Source: JADJOY01 sp016713535 [NCBI: Deltaproteobacteria bacterium]
Lineage (GTDB): Bacteria; JADJOY01
Reading direction: 5' to 3'
NCBI GenBank assembly: GCA_016713535.1
Contig: JADJOY010000043.1
Span: 48,031-112,030 of the forward strand
DNA length: 64,000 nucleotides
Every line of letters starts with the position of its first letter. Positions within the stretch are counted from its first letter, which is position 1. Positions 43,857-52,744 of this stretch are shown here, one piece after another. Under the pieces are notes generated by a model. That model made no database searches and was not told where the DNA came from. It worked only from the letters and a program-made list of their open reading frames with translations. The translations under genes were made by a program, and so were the position numbers.

Positions 43857-45284
43857 ATGAAGATCGCGCTCATCCAGCCGGCCATGGGCCGGGACGGCGA
43901 GCGGTTCGTGGCGTCGTGGAAGATGGAGCCGCTCGGGCTCGCCACCCTCGCGGCCCTCACCCCGCCCCAGCACGAGGTGGTCTTCCACGACGACCGCGTC
44001 GAGCGGGTTCCGTACGACGAGCCCGTCGACCTCGTGGCACTCACCGCCGAGAGCTACACGGCGCGGCGCGCCTACCAGATCGCCGCCCGCTACCGCGCCC
44101 GCGGCGTGCGGGTGGTGATGGGCGGCTACCACGCCACGTTCCTCCCCGACGAGGTGAGCGAGCACGTCGACGCGGTGCTGGTCGGAGAGGCCGAGGAGAC
44201 CTGGGAGACGATCGTCGCGGACGCCGCGCGCGGAGCGCTCGGGCCGCGCTACCACGCTCCCGGGCGGCCGTCGCTCCGCGGTCGCGCGCCCGACCGCCGG
44301 ATCTTCGCGGGCAAGCGCTACCTGCCGCTGACCCTGGTCGAGTCGGGGCGCGGCTGCCGGTACGCGTGCGACTTCTGCTCGATTTCCGCGTTCTACCGGA
44401 AGACCTTCGAGCCACGCCCCGCGCGCGACGTCGCCGCCGAGATCGAGGCCACCGGCCGCAAGTGGATCTTCCTGGTCGACGACAACGTGTCGATGGACGT
44501 CGAGCGCACCAAGGAGCTGTGCCGCGAGCTGATCCCGCTCGGCATCCGCTGGTTCAGCCAGGCCACGATCGCGACCGGCCACGACCCCGAGCTGCTGTCG
44601 CTCATGGAGAAGAGCGGCTGCGCCGGGATCCTGGTGGGGTTCGAGTCGATCGACGAGCACAACCTGAAGGCCATGAACAAGACCTTCAACAAGGGCGCCG
44701 GCCACTACCACGACGCGATCGCGGGCCTCGGCGACCACGGCATCAAGATCTACGCCACCTTCGTCTTCGGCTACGACAGCGACCCGCCCGACGTCTTCGA
44801 GCGGACCCTCGACTTCGCCCTCGAGCAGCGCTTCTTCGTCGCCGCCTTCAACCACCTCCAGCCGTTCCCGGGGACACCGCTCTACGAGCGCTTCCGCGTG
44901 GAGGGGCGGCTGCTCTACGACCGATGGTGGCTCGAGCCCGGTTACCGCTTCGGTCAGCTCGCGTATCGCCCGAAGGGCCTCGCACCCGAGGAGCTCTACG
45001 AGCGGCTCATGGAGATCCGCCGCGAGTTCTACTCGGCGCGCAACATCCTCGCGCGCGCGGGCCATGCCCGAGCGAACCTGCTCGGCCCCGGCGCGCCGTG
45101 GCTTCACTTCGCCGTCAACGGGCTCCTGCGCAAGGAGCTGCGCGACAAGTGGTCGACGCCGCTCGGCGACCTCGGCGAGCCGATGCCCGACGCCTTGGCG
45201 CGGCCGCGCGGACGCGCCGGGTCCGGCGCGGTGTCCGCCGAGGAGCTCGGCCCCAGCTCCGCGAGCGCCGGCGCCCCGCCGTAA
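43857..45284 (+). CDS. B12-binding-domain radical SAM enzyme (second of pair)
   Basis: A 475-residue relative of the upstream gene. GCAGGAGG precedes the ATG at 43857. The B12-binding domain shows VVMGGYHATFLPDEVSEHVD, the cluster motif is CRYACDFCSI, then FLVDDNVSMDVERTKELCRE and GFESIDEHNLKAMNKTFNKG. It differs enough from its partner to carry out a separate step on the same pathway. The last 60 residues after DKWSTPLGDLGEP are Ala/Pro-rich and overlap the 3' end of the convergent MpaB-like gene by 181 bp, so the true C-terminus of one of the two may be shorter. Confidence 0.9.
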   Translation: MKIALIQPAMGRDGERFVASWKMEPLGLATLAALTPPQHEVVFHDDRVERVPYDEPVDLVALTAESYTARRAYQIAARYRARGVRVVMGGYHATFLPDEVSEHVDAVLVGEAEETWETIVADAARGALGPRYHAPGRPSLRGRAPDRRIFAGKRYLPLTLVESGRGCRYACDFCSISAFYRKTFEPRPARDVAAEIEATGRKWIFLVDDNVSMDVERTKELCRELIPLGIRWFSQATIATGHDPELLSLMEKSGCAGILVGFESIDEHNLKAMNKTFNKGAGHYHDAIAGLGDHGIKIYATFVFGYDSDPPDVFERTLDFALEQRFFVAAFNHLQPFPGTPLYERFRVEGRLLYDRWWLEPGYRFGQLAYRPKGLAPEELYERLMEIRREFYSARNILARAGHARANLLGPGAPWLHFAVNGLLRKELRDKWSTPLGDLGEPMPDALARPRGRAGSGAVSAEELGPSSASAGAPP

Positions 45285-46093
45285 CGCCCGCCGAACAGCT
45301 CGACGAGGTCGACCTCGCGCGGGTCGGGCAACAGCCTGCGGCTGGCCAGGAACGACGCCACCGCCGCCGACACGAGCCGCCTCTCGATCGCCGTCGGCTC
45401 GGGAGCCCGGTGGATCGCGCGCAGGCGATCGTCGAAGGTGGCGAAGAAGATGCGCTTGCCCAGCGCCTCGAGCGGCGCCGGGAACCACCGCTCGGCGAAC
45501 TCGCGGGCGAGCGCGTCCGCGACCCGCGCGCCACCCTCCGTCGGCCCGTACTCACGGTCCTCGAAGTCGAGCATCCACGCCAGCATGGCGTCCGGCGAGC
45601 CGGGGATCCGCTCGATGCCCATCTGCTCACCGACTCCGCGCCAGAAGTGGTAGAGCGCGGCGTTCTCGCGAGCCGAGAGCAGCTCCCGACCGAGGAACTG
45701 GGGACCGAGGCGGCGCGGCAAGCAAACCAGGGTCGACAGGGTATAGAGGTGCAGATCGTTGGGGATCCGGTAGCGCCGGTGCATGGCCACGATCCGCTCC
45801 ACGACGCCTCCCATCTCGGGACGATTCGCGTGGCGGAACAGGAGGCCGAAGAAGAGCAACGTGTCGTCGTTGCGCTTGGCGGTCTCGTGGAGGATGGTTC
45901 CGCGGCCGTCTCGGTCGAGGATCGCGGCGATGCGCGGCACGGCGACCTGGCGGGCGAAGGCGACGCCGAAGAGCGCGTGGATGAACATCGGCGAGCGATA
46001 GCGCACGCCGAACAGCAGCCGCGCGATGCGCGCGGCGTCCCGCTCGGGATCGAGCCGCTCGATCTCGCGCCGCGCCCAGTGCGGGTGTCGCAT
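45104..46093 (-). CDS. MpaB/DUF2236-like oxygenase family protein
   Basis: About 329 residues from ATG at 46091-46093 (GGAGG 6 bp upstream). Helical, with FIHALFGVAFARQVAVPRIA, ILHETAKRNDDTLLFFGLLF, HRRYRIPNDLHLYTLSTLVC and FLASRRLLPDPREVDL. His-rich helices and the AMHRRYRI...LYTLSTLVCLPRRL block resemble the MpaB/latex-clearing (DUF2236) family of heme oxygenases that cleave isoprenoid chains; this assignment is from memory of the pattern. The last 60 residues overlap the convergent radical SAM gene and look low-complexity. It is divergent from the ten-gene operon, with paired palindromes between. Confidence 0.65.
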   Translation of the reverse strand: MRHPHWARREIERLDPERDAARIARLLFGVRYRSPMFIHALFGVAFARQVAVPRIAAILDRDGRGTILHETAKRNDDTLLFFGLLFRHANRPEMGGVVERIVAMHRRYRIPNDLHLYTLSTLVCLPRRLGPQFLGRELLSARENAALYHFWRGVGEQMGIERIPGSPDAMLAWMLDFEDREYGPTEGGARVADALAREFAERWFPAPLEALGKRIFFATFDDRLRAIHRAPEPTAIERRLVSAAVASFLASRRLLPDPREVDLVELFGGRYGGAPALAELGPSSSADTAPDPARPRGRAKASGIGSPRSPSGVDHLSRSSLRRSPLTAK

Positions 46094-46135
46094 CGCCACC
46101 TCCGCCGCGAGCCGAAATCCTCGCGCGAACGAAAC

Positions 46136-46164
46136 CTAACGACGTTAGTCTCGATCCTATCGAG
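46136..46164. promoter_or_regulatory. Two adjacent palindromes in a divergent promoter region
   Basis: CTAACGACGTTAG (46136-46148) and CTCGATCCTATCGAG (46150-46164) lie one base apart in the 179-bp gap between the MpaB-like gene and the start of the ten-gene operon. Perfect arms of 6 bp with 1- and 3-base centres look like binding sites for a dimeric regulator controlling one or both sides. The stretch is more AT-rich than its surroundings. Confidence 0.55.
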
Positions 46165-46272
46165 TCGTTCCGCATGCGGCCAGACCGGTGGGGTGATCGA
46201 GAGCCCGGGTCCGAGCGCGCCACGCGAGAAAAGGCGTTACGCTCGCGGCGGCGGCCCCCCCGTGTCGCGCCG

Positions 46273-47457
46273 ATGTCCGATCCCATCGTCCCGTCCGACT
46301 TCCCGTCCCGAACCCGCATCGTCTTCGGCCCCGGCCGCATCGACGAGCTCGGCTCGCTCGCCCGCGAGTGGTCCGCGCGGCGCGCGTTGCTGGTGACCGA
46401 TCCGACGCTCACGCGCCTGGGCCATGCGGAGCGCGCGCGCGCCGCGCTCACCGGCGCCGGGATCGAGGTCGTGGTGTTCGACGCGGTCCGCGAGAACCCG
46501 GACAGCGACGACGTGGACGCCTGTCTCGCCGTCGCGCGCGAGGCGAACGTCGACACCCTCGTGGGGCTGGGCGGCGGCTCGAGCCTCGACACCGCCAAGG
46601 GCTGCAACTTCCTGCTCACCAACGGCGGCCGGATGGCCGATTACTGGGGGCGAGACAAGGCCACGCGGCCGATGTTGCCGATGATCGCGGTGCCGACGAC
46701 CGCCGGCACCGGCAGCGAGTGCCAGTCGTTCGCCCTCATCGCCGACGCCTCGACCCACGCCAAGATGGCGTGCGGCGACACCAAGGCGGCGCCGCGGATC
46801 GCTCTCCTCGATCCCGTGCTCACGCTCACCCAGCCTCGCCACGTCACCGCCGACACCGGCGTCGACACGCTCACCCACGCCCTCGAGGCCGCGGTGACGA
46901 CCGCGCGCACCGCGAGCTCGAGCGCGCTGGCGCGCCATGCCTTCACCCTCGCGATCACGAACCTGCCGCTCGTCCTCGACCAGCCGAACGACCTCGAGGC
47001 GCGCGGCCGCATGCAGCTCGCCGCCGCGTACGCGGGGCTCGCGATCGAGGGCTCGATGCTCGGCGCCGCGCACTCCGCCGCCAACCCGCTGACCGCCCAT
47101 CACGGCGTCGTCCACGGTCGTGCCGTCGGTCTCACCATCGCGCCGGTGATCCGCCACAACGCCGGCGCGCCCGCGGTGGCCGCGCTCTACGCCGAGCTGG
47201 CCCTGGCGGCCGGACTCGCGAGAGCCGACGCCCAGCCTCCGCGCGCCGTCCACGCGCTCCTCGATGCGCTCGATCGCCTCCTCGAACACGCCGGCCAGCC
47301 CCGTTCGCTACCGGCCGCGGGTGTCGAGCGCCCCGACGTCCCGGCCCTCGCCGCCGAGGCGGCCCGCCAGTGGACCGCGCGCTTCAACCCTCGACCGGTG
47401 AGCGAGGACGACTTCGCGCGCTTCTATCGCTCGCTCGCGAGCGCCGGCCCGACGTGA
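46273..47457 (+). CDS. Iron-containing (group III) alcohol dehydrogenase
   Basis: A 394-residue enzyme. GGGSSLDTAKGCN binds NAD(P); metal ligands lie in DTGVDTLTHALE and in AHSAANPLTAHHGVVHG. The N-terminal FGPGRIDELG and the VPTTAGTGSE loop are standard. It oxidises an alcohol or reduces an aldehyde in the cytosol. It is the first gene of a ten-gene operon, and its TGA overlaps the GTG of the next gene (GTGA). The start at 46273 follows rather arginine-rich shadow sequence; no better start is in frame. Confidence 0.93.
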   Translation: MSDPIVPSDFPSRTRIVFGPGRIDELGSLAREWSARRALLVTDPTLTRLGHAERARAALTGAGIEVVVFDAVRENPDSDDVDACLAVAREANVDTLVGLGGGSSLDTAKGCNFLLTNGGRMADYWGRDKATRPMLPMIAVPTTAGTGSECQSFALIADASTHAKMACGDTKAAPRIALLDPVLTLTQPRHVTADTGVDTLTHALEAAVTTARTASSSALARHAFTLAITNLPLVLDQPNDLEARGRMQLAAAYAGLAIEGSMLGAAHSAANPLTAHHGVVHGRAVGLTIAPVIRHNAGAPAVAALYAELALAAGLARADAQPPRAVHALLDALDRLLEHAGQPRSLPAAGVERPDVPALAAEAARQWTARFNPRPVSEDDFARFYRSLASAGPT

Positions 47458-48677
47458 GCTCCTCGCGCCTCCCCCGCCTCGTCGTCGCCGTGGCCGCCGT
47501 GGCCGGGGTCGTCGTCGCGATCGCGCTCGCGCGGATCCGCGGCGACCTCGGTGACGCGGCGCCGTCCGCGGCGAGCGCGGTCCCGGCGAGCGCGCCGGGC
47601 CGCCCCGCCACCTCGCCGGCGACCGACTGGCCGCGCTCGCGCGGCGACCTGGCCAACACCGGCGTCGCCGCCGGTCCCCTCCCCGCGCACCTCGTCCAGC
47701 GCTGGGCGTACGCGACCGGTGGACCGGTCAAGTCGTCGCCGGTGGTCGCGAGCGGTCGGGTCTACGTGGGCTCCGACGACGGCCACCTGCATGCCATCGA
47801 CGTCGCCACCGGGCAGCGGGTGTGGGCGGTCGACCTCGGCTCGCCGGTCGCGGCGCCGCCGGTCGTCGAGGGCGAGCTGATCGTGGTCGGCTCGACGGCT
47901 GGCGCGCTCCACGCCGTCTCCCGCGACGGTCGGCTGCGCTGGACGGCGCCGGTGGAGGGCCGCGTCACCGGCGCCGCCACGATCGTCCGCGACGAGCCGC
48001 GGCACCGCACCCTCGCGCTGGTCGGTTCGCACGGTGGGTTCCTCGAGGCCTTCGAGATCGACTCGCAGAGCGCCACGCCGGCGTGGCGCTACGCGCTCAC
48101 CGACCCGGTGAACGGCGGCGTCGCGATCCAGGATGGCCACGCCATCTTCGGCGCCTGCGACGGCCAGCTCCACGTCGTGTCGCTCGCCGACGGCAGCGCC
48201 GCGCGCGTCCTCGATGCCGGCGGAATCGTCGCCGGCACCGTCGCGGTCGCGGGCCCCGACGCGTACTTCGGCACGTTCAACGAGGAGATCGTCCGTGCGA
48301 GCTGGAAGACCGGCGCGATCACGTGGCGCTTCCACGACCAGCCGTTCAAGTTCGAGGGGAGCCCCGCGCTGACGTCCGAGCTGGTGCTCGTCGGGGGCCA
48401 GGACAAGGCGCTCCACGCGGTCGAGCGCGCCACCGGCCGCGAGCGCTGGTCGTTCAGGACCCTCGCCAAGGTCGACGGTGCGCCGGTGGTCGCGGGCGAC
48501 CGGGTGGTGGTTGGCTCCTTCGACGGCCGGCTCTACGTTCTGGACGTCGCGACCGGCGAGAAGCGGGACTCGTTCGAGGTCGGCGGTCGGATCGGCGGCG
48601 CGCCCGCGGTCGTCGCCGGGCTGGTCGTGGTCGGCACCGAGTCGAACGACGTCGTCGCGCTGGGAGATCCGCCATGA
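47454..48677 (+). CDS. Signal-anchored PQQ-like beta-propeller protein (407 residues)
   Basis: From GTG at 47454. The anchor LVVAVAAVAGVVVAIALARI leads to seven or so beta-propeller blades of the PQQ/BamB type, recognised by repeats such as GRVYVGSDDGHLHAIDVATG, GSTAGALHAVS and GSFDGRLYVLDVATGE. Residues needed to bind PQQ in quinoprotein dehydrogenases are not evident, so it is probably a periplasmic scaffold or binding protein. It overlaps both neighbours by 4 bp (GTGA and ATGA). Confidence 0.88.
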   Translation: MSSSRLPRLVVAVAAVAGVVVAIALARIRGDLGDAAPSAASAVPASAPGRPATSPATDWPRSRGDLANTGVAAGPLPAHLVQRWAYATGGPVKSSPVVASGRVYVGSDDGHLHAIDVATGQRVWAVDLGSPVAAPPVVEGELIVVGSTAGALHAVSRDGRLRWTAPVEGRVTGAATIVRDEPRHRTLALVGSHGGFLEAFEIDSQSATPAWRYALTDPVNGGVAIQDGHAIFGACDGQLHVVSLADGSAARVLDAGGIVAGTVAVAGPDAYFGTFNEEIVRASWKTGAITWRFHDQPFKFEGSPALTSELVLVGGQDKALHAVERATGRERWSFRTLAKVDGAPVVAGDRVVVGSFDGRLYVLDVATGEKRDSFEVGGRIGGAPAVVAGLVVVGTESNDVVALGDPP

Positions 48678-50008
48678 CCGACCACGAGGTCCGCCCGCTC
48701 GCAGGTGCAGCGCCGCAGGCCGTGGCGGGCGGCTACTTCGTCGCCAACTACCCGCCCTTTCCTTTCTGGTCGAGCGAGCAGCTCGACGAGGCGCGGCGCG
48801 CGCTCGCCACACCCCCGGCGCCGGAAACTCCGCTCGGCCTCTACGTCCACATCCCCTTCTGCAGGAAGCGCTGCCACTTCTGCTACTACAAGGTCTCGAC
48901 CGACCAGAACGCAGCCGAGGTGCAGCGCTACCTCGACGCGGTCCTCGCCGAGGCGAGGCTCGTGAGCCAGCAGGCGTTCGTGGGTGGGCGTCCGCTGCGC
49001 TTCGTCTACTTCGGCGGCGGCACGCCCTCCTACCTCTCCACCCAGCAGGTCGCTCATCTCGCCGACGGCCTGCGCCGCGCGTTCTCGTGGAGCGACGTCC
49101 GCGAGGTCACGTTCGAGGCCGAGCCCGGCACGCTGAGCGCCAAGAAGCTCCACGCGATCCGCGACATGGGCGTCACGCGGCTCAGCCTCGGGGTCGAGAG
49201 CTTCGCCGATCACGTGCTCGAGGCGAACGGCCGCGCGCACCTCGCGTCCCAGGTCCACGCGGCGCACGGCTGGGCGCGGGACGCGGGACTGCCGCAGGTG
49301 AACATCGACCTGATCGTGGGGATGCTCGAGCAGAGCGAGGACGACTGGAACGCGGACGTCGAGAAGACGCTCGAGCTCGATCCCGACAGCGTGACCGCCT
49401 ACCAGATGGAGATCCCCTTCAACACCACGATCTACCGTCGCATGAAGGCGGACGGCCGCTTCGCCGCTCCGATCGCCGACTGGCCGACCAAGCGGCGCTG
49501 GCTCGAGCGCGGCTTCGCGCGCCTCGAAGAGCGCGGCTACGCCCTGACCAGCGCCTACACCGCGGTCAAGGACGCGAGCCGGGTGCGCTTCACGTACCGC
49601 GACGAGCTCTGGCACGGCGCCGACATGATCGGGCTCGGTGTCGCGAGCTTCGGCCACGCCGGCGACACGCACTACCAGAACCTCAAGGACATCGAGCCCT
49701 ACGTGAGCGCCGTCGAGGCCGGCGAGCTGCCGCTCCAGCGCGCGCTCGCACTGTCCCGCGACGAGGCGCTGGTGCGCGAGGTGATCCTGCAGATGAAGCT
49801 CGGCCACCTCGACGCCGTCTACTTCGAGCGCAAGTTCGGCGTGGACGTGCTGGCGCGCTTCGCCGAGCCGCTCGCTCGCCACCGCGAGGCGGGGCTGCTC
49901 ACGATCGAGGATGGTCGGGTCCGGCTCACGCGCGACGCGCTGCTGATGGTCGATGCCATGCTACCGACCTTCTATCGCCCAGAGCACCGCGAGCCGCACG
50001 CCGCGTGA
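48674..50008 (+). CDS. HemW/HemN-like radical SAM protein
   Basis: A 444-residue protein starting at the ATGA overlap with the propeller gene. The motif YVHIPFCRKRCHFCYYKVST gives the cluster cysteines Cx3Cx2C, but has CHFCYY where HemW and HemN have CxYCDF. Following blocks YFGGGTPSYLSTQQV, GVESFADHVLEANGRAH and NIDLIVGML are typical of the family. HemN decarboxylates coproporphyrinogen; HemW is a heme chaperone; many members in gene clusters do other chemistry, such as methyl transfer to aromatic or amide groups. Its place among a halogenase-like flavoprotein, a ligase and an exporter suggests a tailoring enzyme. Confidence 0.88.
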   Translation: MTDHEVRPLAGAAPQAVAGGYFVANYPPFPFWSSEQLDEARRALATPPAPETPLGLYVHIPFCRKRCHFCYYKVSTDQNAAEVQRYLDAVLAEARLVSQQAFVGGRPLRFVYFGGGTPSYLSTQQVAHLADGLRRAFSWSDVREVTFEAEPGTLSAKKLHAIRDMGVTRLSLGVESFADHVLEANGRAHLASQVHAAHGWARDAGLPQVNIDLIVGMLEQSEDDWNADVEKTLELDPDSVTAYQMEIPFNTTIYRRMKADGRFAAPIADWPTKRRWLERGFARLEERGYALTSAYTAVKDASRVRFTYRDELWHGADMIGLGVASFGHAGDTHYQNLKDIEPYVSAVEAGELPLQRALALSRDEALVREVILQMKLGHLDAVYFERKFGVDVLARFAEPLARHREAGLLTIEDGRVRLTRDALLMVDAMLPTFYRPEHREPHAA

Positions 50009-50083
50009 GCCGGCGCCGCTTCCACCCCGACCCGACTCCCGACCGCCCCCGAGCGAACCGCAACCTTCCGGACACCGACCGCC

Positions 50084-51352
50084 ATGAGCACATCCTCGCA
50101 GCGCTTCGACGCCGTGGTCGTGGGAGGAGGACCCGCCGGCTCCACCACCGCCGCCGTGCTCGCCCAGCACGGCCATCGCGTCGCGATCCTCGAGAAGACC
50201 AAGTTCCCCCGCTACAACATCGGCGAGTCGCGGATCCCCTACGGCTGGTTAGCCCTCGATCGCCTCGGACTCGTGAAGCGCCTCGACGAGGCGGGCTTCA
50301 AGATGCAGAAGCTGAGCGTCCAGTTCGTGAGCCACGACGGACGTGGCTCGACCCCGTTCTACTTCTTCAAGCACACCGACCACGACTGCGCCCGCACCTG
50401 GCAGGTCGAGCGCGCCCAGTTCGACCAGATGCTCCTCGACAACGCCGTCGAGAAGGGCGCCGTGCTGTTCGAGGAGACCCAGGCCCGCAAGCTCCTCCAC
50501 GAGGACGGCTTCGTGGTCGGCGTCGAGGCCTCCTCGCCGGACGGTCCCGTGACGTTCCGCGCGCCGATGACGATCGACGCGAGCGGACGCGACGTGTTCG
50601 CCGCGGACCGCTACGGCTGGCGCATCCCCGACCCGTACCTGCGCAAGATCGCGGTGTGGAGCTACTACGAGGGCGCCAAGCGCGACCCCGGAGTGGACGA
50701 GGGCGCGACCACCGTCGCGTACGTCCCGGGCAAGGGGTGGTTCTGGTACATCCCCCTCGCCAACGACGTGCTGAGCGTCGGCGTGGTGGCGGAGCGCGAC
50801 TACCTCCAGCGCGACGGGGTACGCGACCCGGACGCGATCTTCGCGCGCGAGGTCGAGCTCCAGCCGTGGATCCGCTCGCACGTCGAGGGCGCCCGCAAGA
50901 TGGCGCCCTGCAAGATCACCAGCGACTACTCCTACCGCTCGCGCCACTGCGCGGCGAACGGGCTGGTGCTCGCGGGCGACGCCTTCGGCTTCCTCGATCC
51001 GGTGTTCTCGTCCGGCGTCTTCCTGGCGCTCCACACCGGCGTCCTCGCCGCCGACGCGGTCCACGAGGCGCTCGCCGCGGGCGACTTCCGGGCGGCGCGC
51101 TTCGAGGACTACGGCGCCACGGCGCGGCGCGCGATCGAGGCGATGCGCCGGCTCGTCTACGCGTTCTACGACGAGCAGTTCAGCTTCGGCGCCTTCCTCA
51201 AGGCGCACCCCGAGTTCCGGGGTGACATCACCGATTGCCTGATCGGCAACGTCCACAAGGACCTCGACCCGCTGTTCGCCGCGGTATCGGGCTTCGCGAA
51301 GGTGCCGGATCCTCTCGAGCACGGCCAGCCGCTGCTCGCGGCCGCGGGGTGA
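50084..51352 (+). CDS. FAD-dependent oxidoreductase of the halogenase / geranylgeranyl-reductase superfamily
   Basis: A 422-residue flavoprotein. The FAD motif VVGGGPAGSTTA starts at residue 12, GESRIP (residues 48-52) matches the GESxxP of flavin halogenases, and Lys73/Lys76 in GFKMQKLSVQF lie at the usual catalytic-lysine region. GKGWFWYIPLANDVLS carries WFWYIP, the WxWxIP signature of halogenases. The second FAD contact is GLVLAGDAFGFLDPVFSSGV. Many such proteins in gene clusters halogenate phenols or pyrroles; others reduce prenyl chains, and the WxWxIP block alone does not prove halogenation. It is 75 bp after the radical SAM gene and 27 bp before the glycosyltransferase. Confidence 0.88.
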   Translation: MSTSSQRFDAVVVGGGPAGSTTAAVLAQHGHRVAILEKTKFPRYNIGESRIPYGWLALDRLGLVKRLDEAGFKMQKLSVQFVSHDGRGSTPFYFFKHTDHDCARTWQVERAQFDQMLLDNAVEKGAVLFEETQARKLLHEDGFVVGVEASSPDGPVTFRAPMTIDASGRDVFAADRYGWRIPDPYLRKIAVWSYYEGAKRDPGVDEGATTVAYVPGKGWFWYIPLANDVLSVGVVAERDYLQRDGVRDPDAIFAREVELQPWIRSHVEGARKMAPCKITSDYSYRSRHCAANGLVLAGDAFGFLDPVFSSGVFLALHTGVLAADAVHEALAAGDFRAARFEDYGATARRAIEAMRRLVYAFYDEQFSFGAFLKAHPEFRGDITDCLIGNVHKDLDPLFAAVSGFAKVPDPLEHGQPLLAAAG

Positions 51353-51379
51353 GGCGGTCGCGAGGCCGCCGCTCGCCGC

Positions 51380-52744
51380 ATGTCGATCGTCCTCGTCACT
51401 CCCGGCACCGGCAGCTACTACTGCGGGAGCTGCATCCGCGACAACGCGCTGGCGCGGTCGCTGCGCCAGGCCGGGCGCGAAGTGCTGGCGGTGCCGCTCT
51501 ACCTGCCGGTGATCACCGACACCGAGGACTCGACCGGCGGCGCGCCGATCCGCTTCGGCGGCATCAACGTCTACCTGCAGCAGCGCTCCGCGCTCTTCCG
51601 CCACACGCCCGCGTGGCTCGACAAGCTCCTCGACACGCGCTCGCTGCTCAGCGCCGCGGCACGGCGCGCCGACATGACCAGCGCCCACGACCTCGGCGCG
51701 CTCACCGTGTCGATGCTACGCGGCGAGGCCGGAAACCAGCGCAAGGAGCTCGAGAAGCTGCTCGGGTTCCTGACCAGCGTGCGACCCGTGCCGAGTGTCG
51801 TGATGCTCTCGAATGCCTTGCTCGTCGGCCTGATGCGAGGCCTGCGCGAGCGCCTGCGGGTGCCGGTGGTGGTCACGCTCCAGGGTGAGGATACGTTCCT
51901 CGATTTCCTCCCCGAGCCGCATCGCGCGGCGGCGTGGAGCGAGGTGCGGCGGCGCATCGCGGAGGCCGACGCGTACGTGGCCGTCAGCGGTTACTACGGC
52001 GACCTGATGCGGCGTCGCCTCGCGCTCGACGCCACACGGCTTCACGTCGTGCCGAACGCGATCGAGACCAGCCTCTACGCACCGGCGGACCACGAGCCGG
52101 ATCCTCCGGTGGTCGGCTATCTGGCGCGACTCTGCGAGGCCAAGGGCCTCGGCGCGATCGTCGAGGCGTTCGTCGCCCTCAAGCGCCGGCCCGGGCTCGA
52201 GCGCACCCGTCTCGCCTTGGGCGGCGCCCTCGCGCCCGGCGACGACGCCTACCTCGCGCGGATCCGCGCGCGCCTCGCGGCGGCCGGCGTCGTCGAGGAC
52301 GTCTCGATCCACCCCGACCTCACCCTCGACGGCAAGCGCTCGTTCCTGCGCTCGATCTCGGTGCTGAGCGTCCCCGCCATGTACGGCGAGTCGTTCGGGC
52401 TCTACCTCCTCGAAGCGTGGGCGTGCGGAGTGCCGGTGGTGCAACCACGGGTCGCCTCGTTCCCCGAGCTGGTGAACGCGACCCACGGCGGCTTGCTGGT
52501 GGAGAGCGACCGCGCCGAGGTGCTGGCCGACGGCCTCGCCGCGCTCCTCACCGCTCCCGCCGAACGCCGTCGCCTCGGTGCGGCAGGGCGCGCCGCGGTC
52601 CTCGAGCACTTCGACATGACTCGCCTCACCCGGGACATCCTCACGATCGTGGACGGGCTCGTGGGGGGGCGGGCCGCCGTCGAGGCGGGCGGGCGCGAGC
52701 GCGACGAGGCGGCGCCGCCACGGGCCGCGGGAGCGGCACGGTGA
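51380..52744 (+). CDS. GT4-family glycosyltransferase
   Basis: A 454-residue enzyme with the opening TPGTGSYYCGSCIRDNALAR, a GT4 variant N-terminus seen in several phyla, an acceptor domain, and the donor-binding C-terminal half: VVGYLARLCEAKGLGAIVEA and the ESFGLYLLEAWACGVPVV E-x7-E motif. It probably adds a sugar from a nucleotide donor to the cluster product or a lipid carrier in the cytosol. Its TGA overlaps the GTG of the ligase gene (GTGA). The last 30 residues are low-complexity. Confidence 0.92.
   Translation: MSIVLVTPGTGSYYCGSCIRDNALARSLRQAGREVLAVPLYLPVITDTEDSTGGAPIRFGGINVYLQQRSALFRHTPAWLDKLLDTRSLLSAAARRADMTSAHDLGALTVSMLRGEAGNQRKELEKLLGFLTSVRPVPSVVMLSNALLVGLMRGLRERLRVPVVVTLQGEDTFLDFLPEPHRAAAWSEVRRRIAEADAYVAVSGYYGDLMRRRLALDATRLHVVPNAIETSLYAPADHEPDPPVVGYLARLCEAKGLGAIVEAFVALKRRPGLERTRLALGGALAPGDDAYLARIRARLAAAGVVEDVSIHPDLTLDGKRSFLRSISVLSVPAMYGESFGLYLLEAWACGVPVVQPRVASFPELVNATHGGLLVESDRAEVLADGLAALLTAPAERRRLGAAGRAAVLEHFDMTRLTRDILTIVDGLVGGRAAVEAGGRERDEAAPPRAAGAAR

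Noticed and set aside
46174-46272. N-terminal extension of the iron alcohol dehydrogenase
   Set aside because: Arg/Pro-rich and lies over the probable promoter; the family N-terminus begins just after the ATG at 46273.
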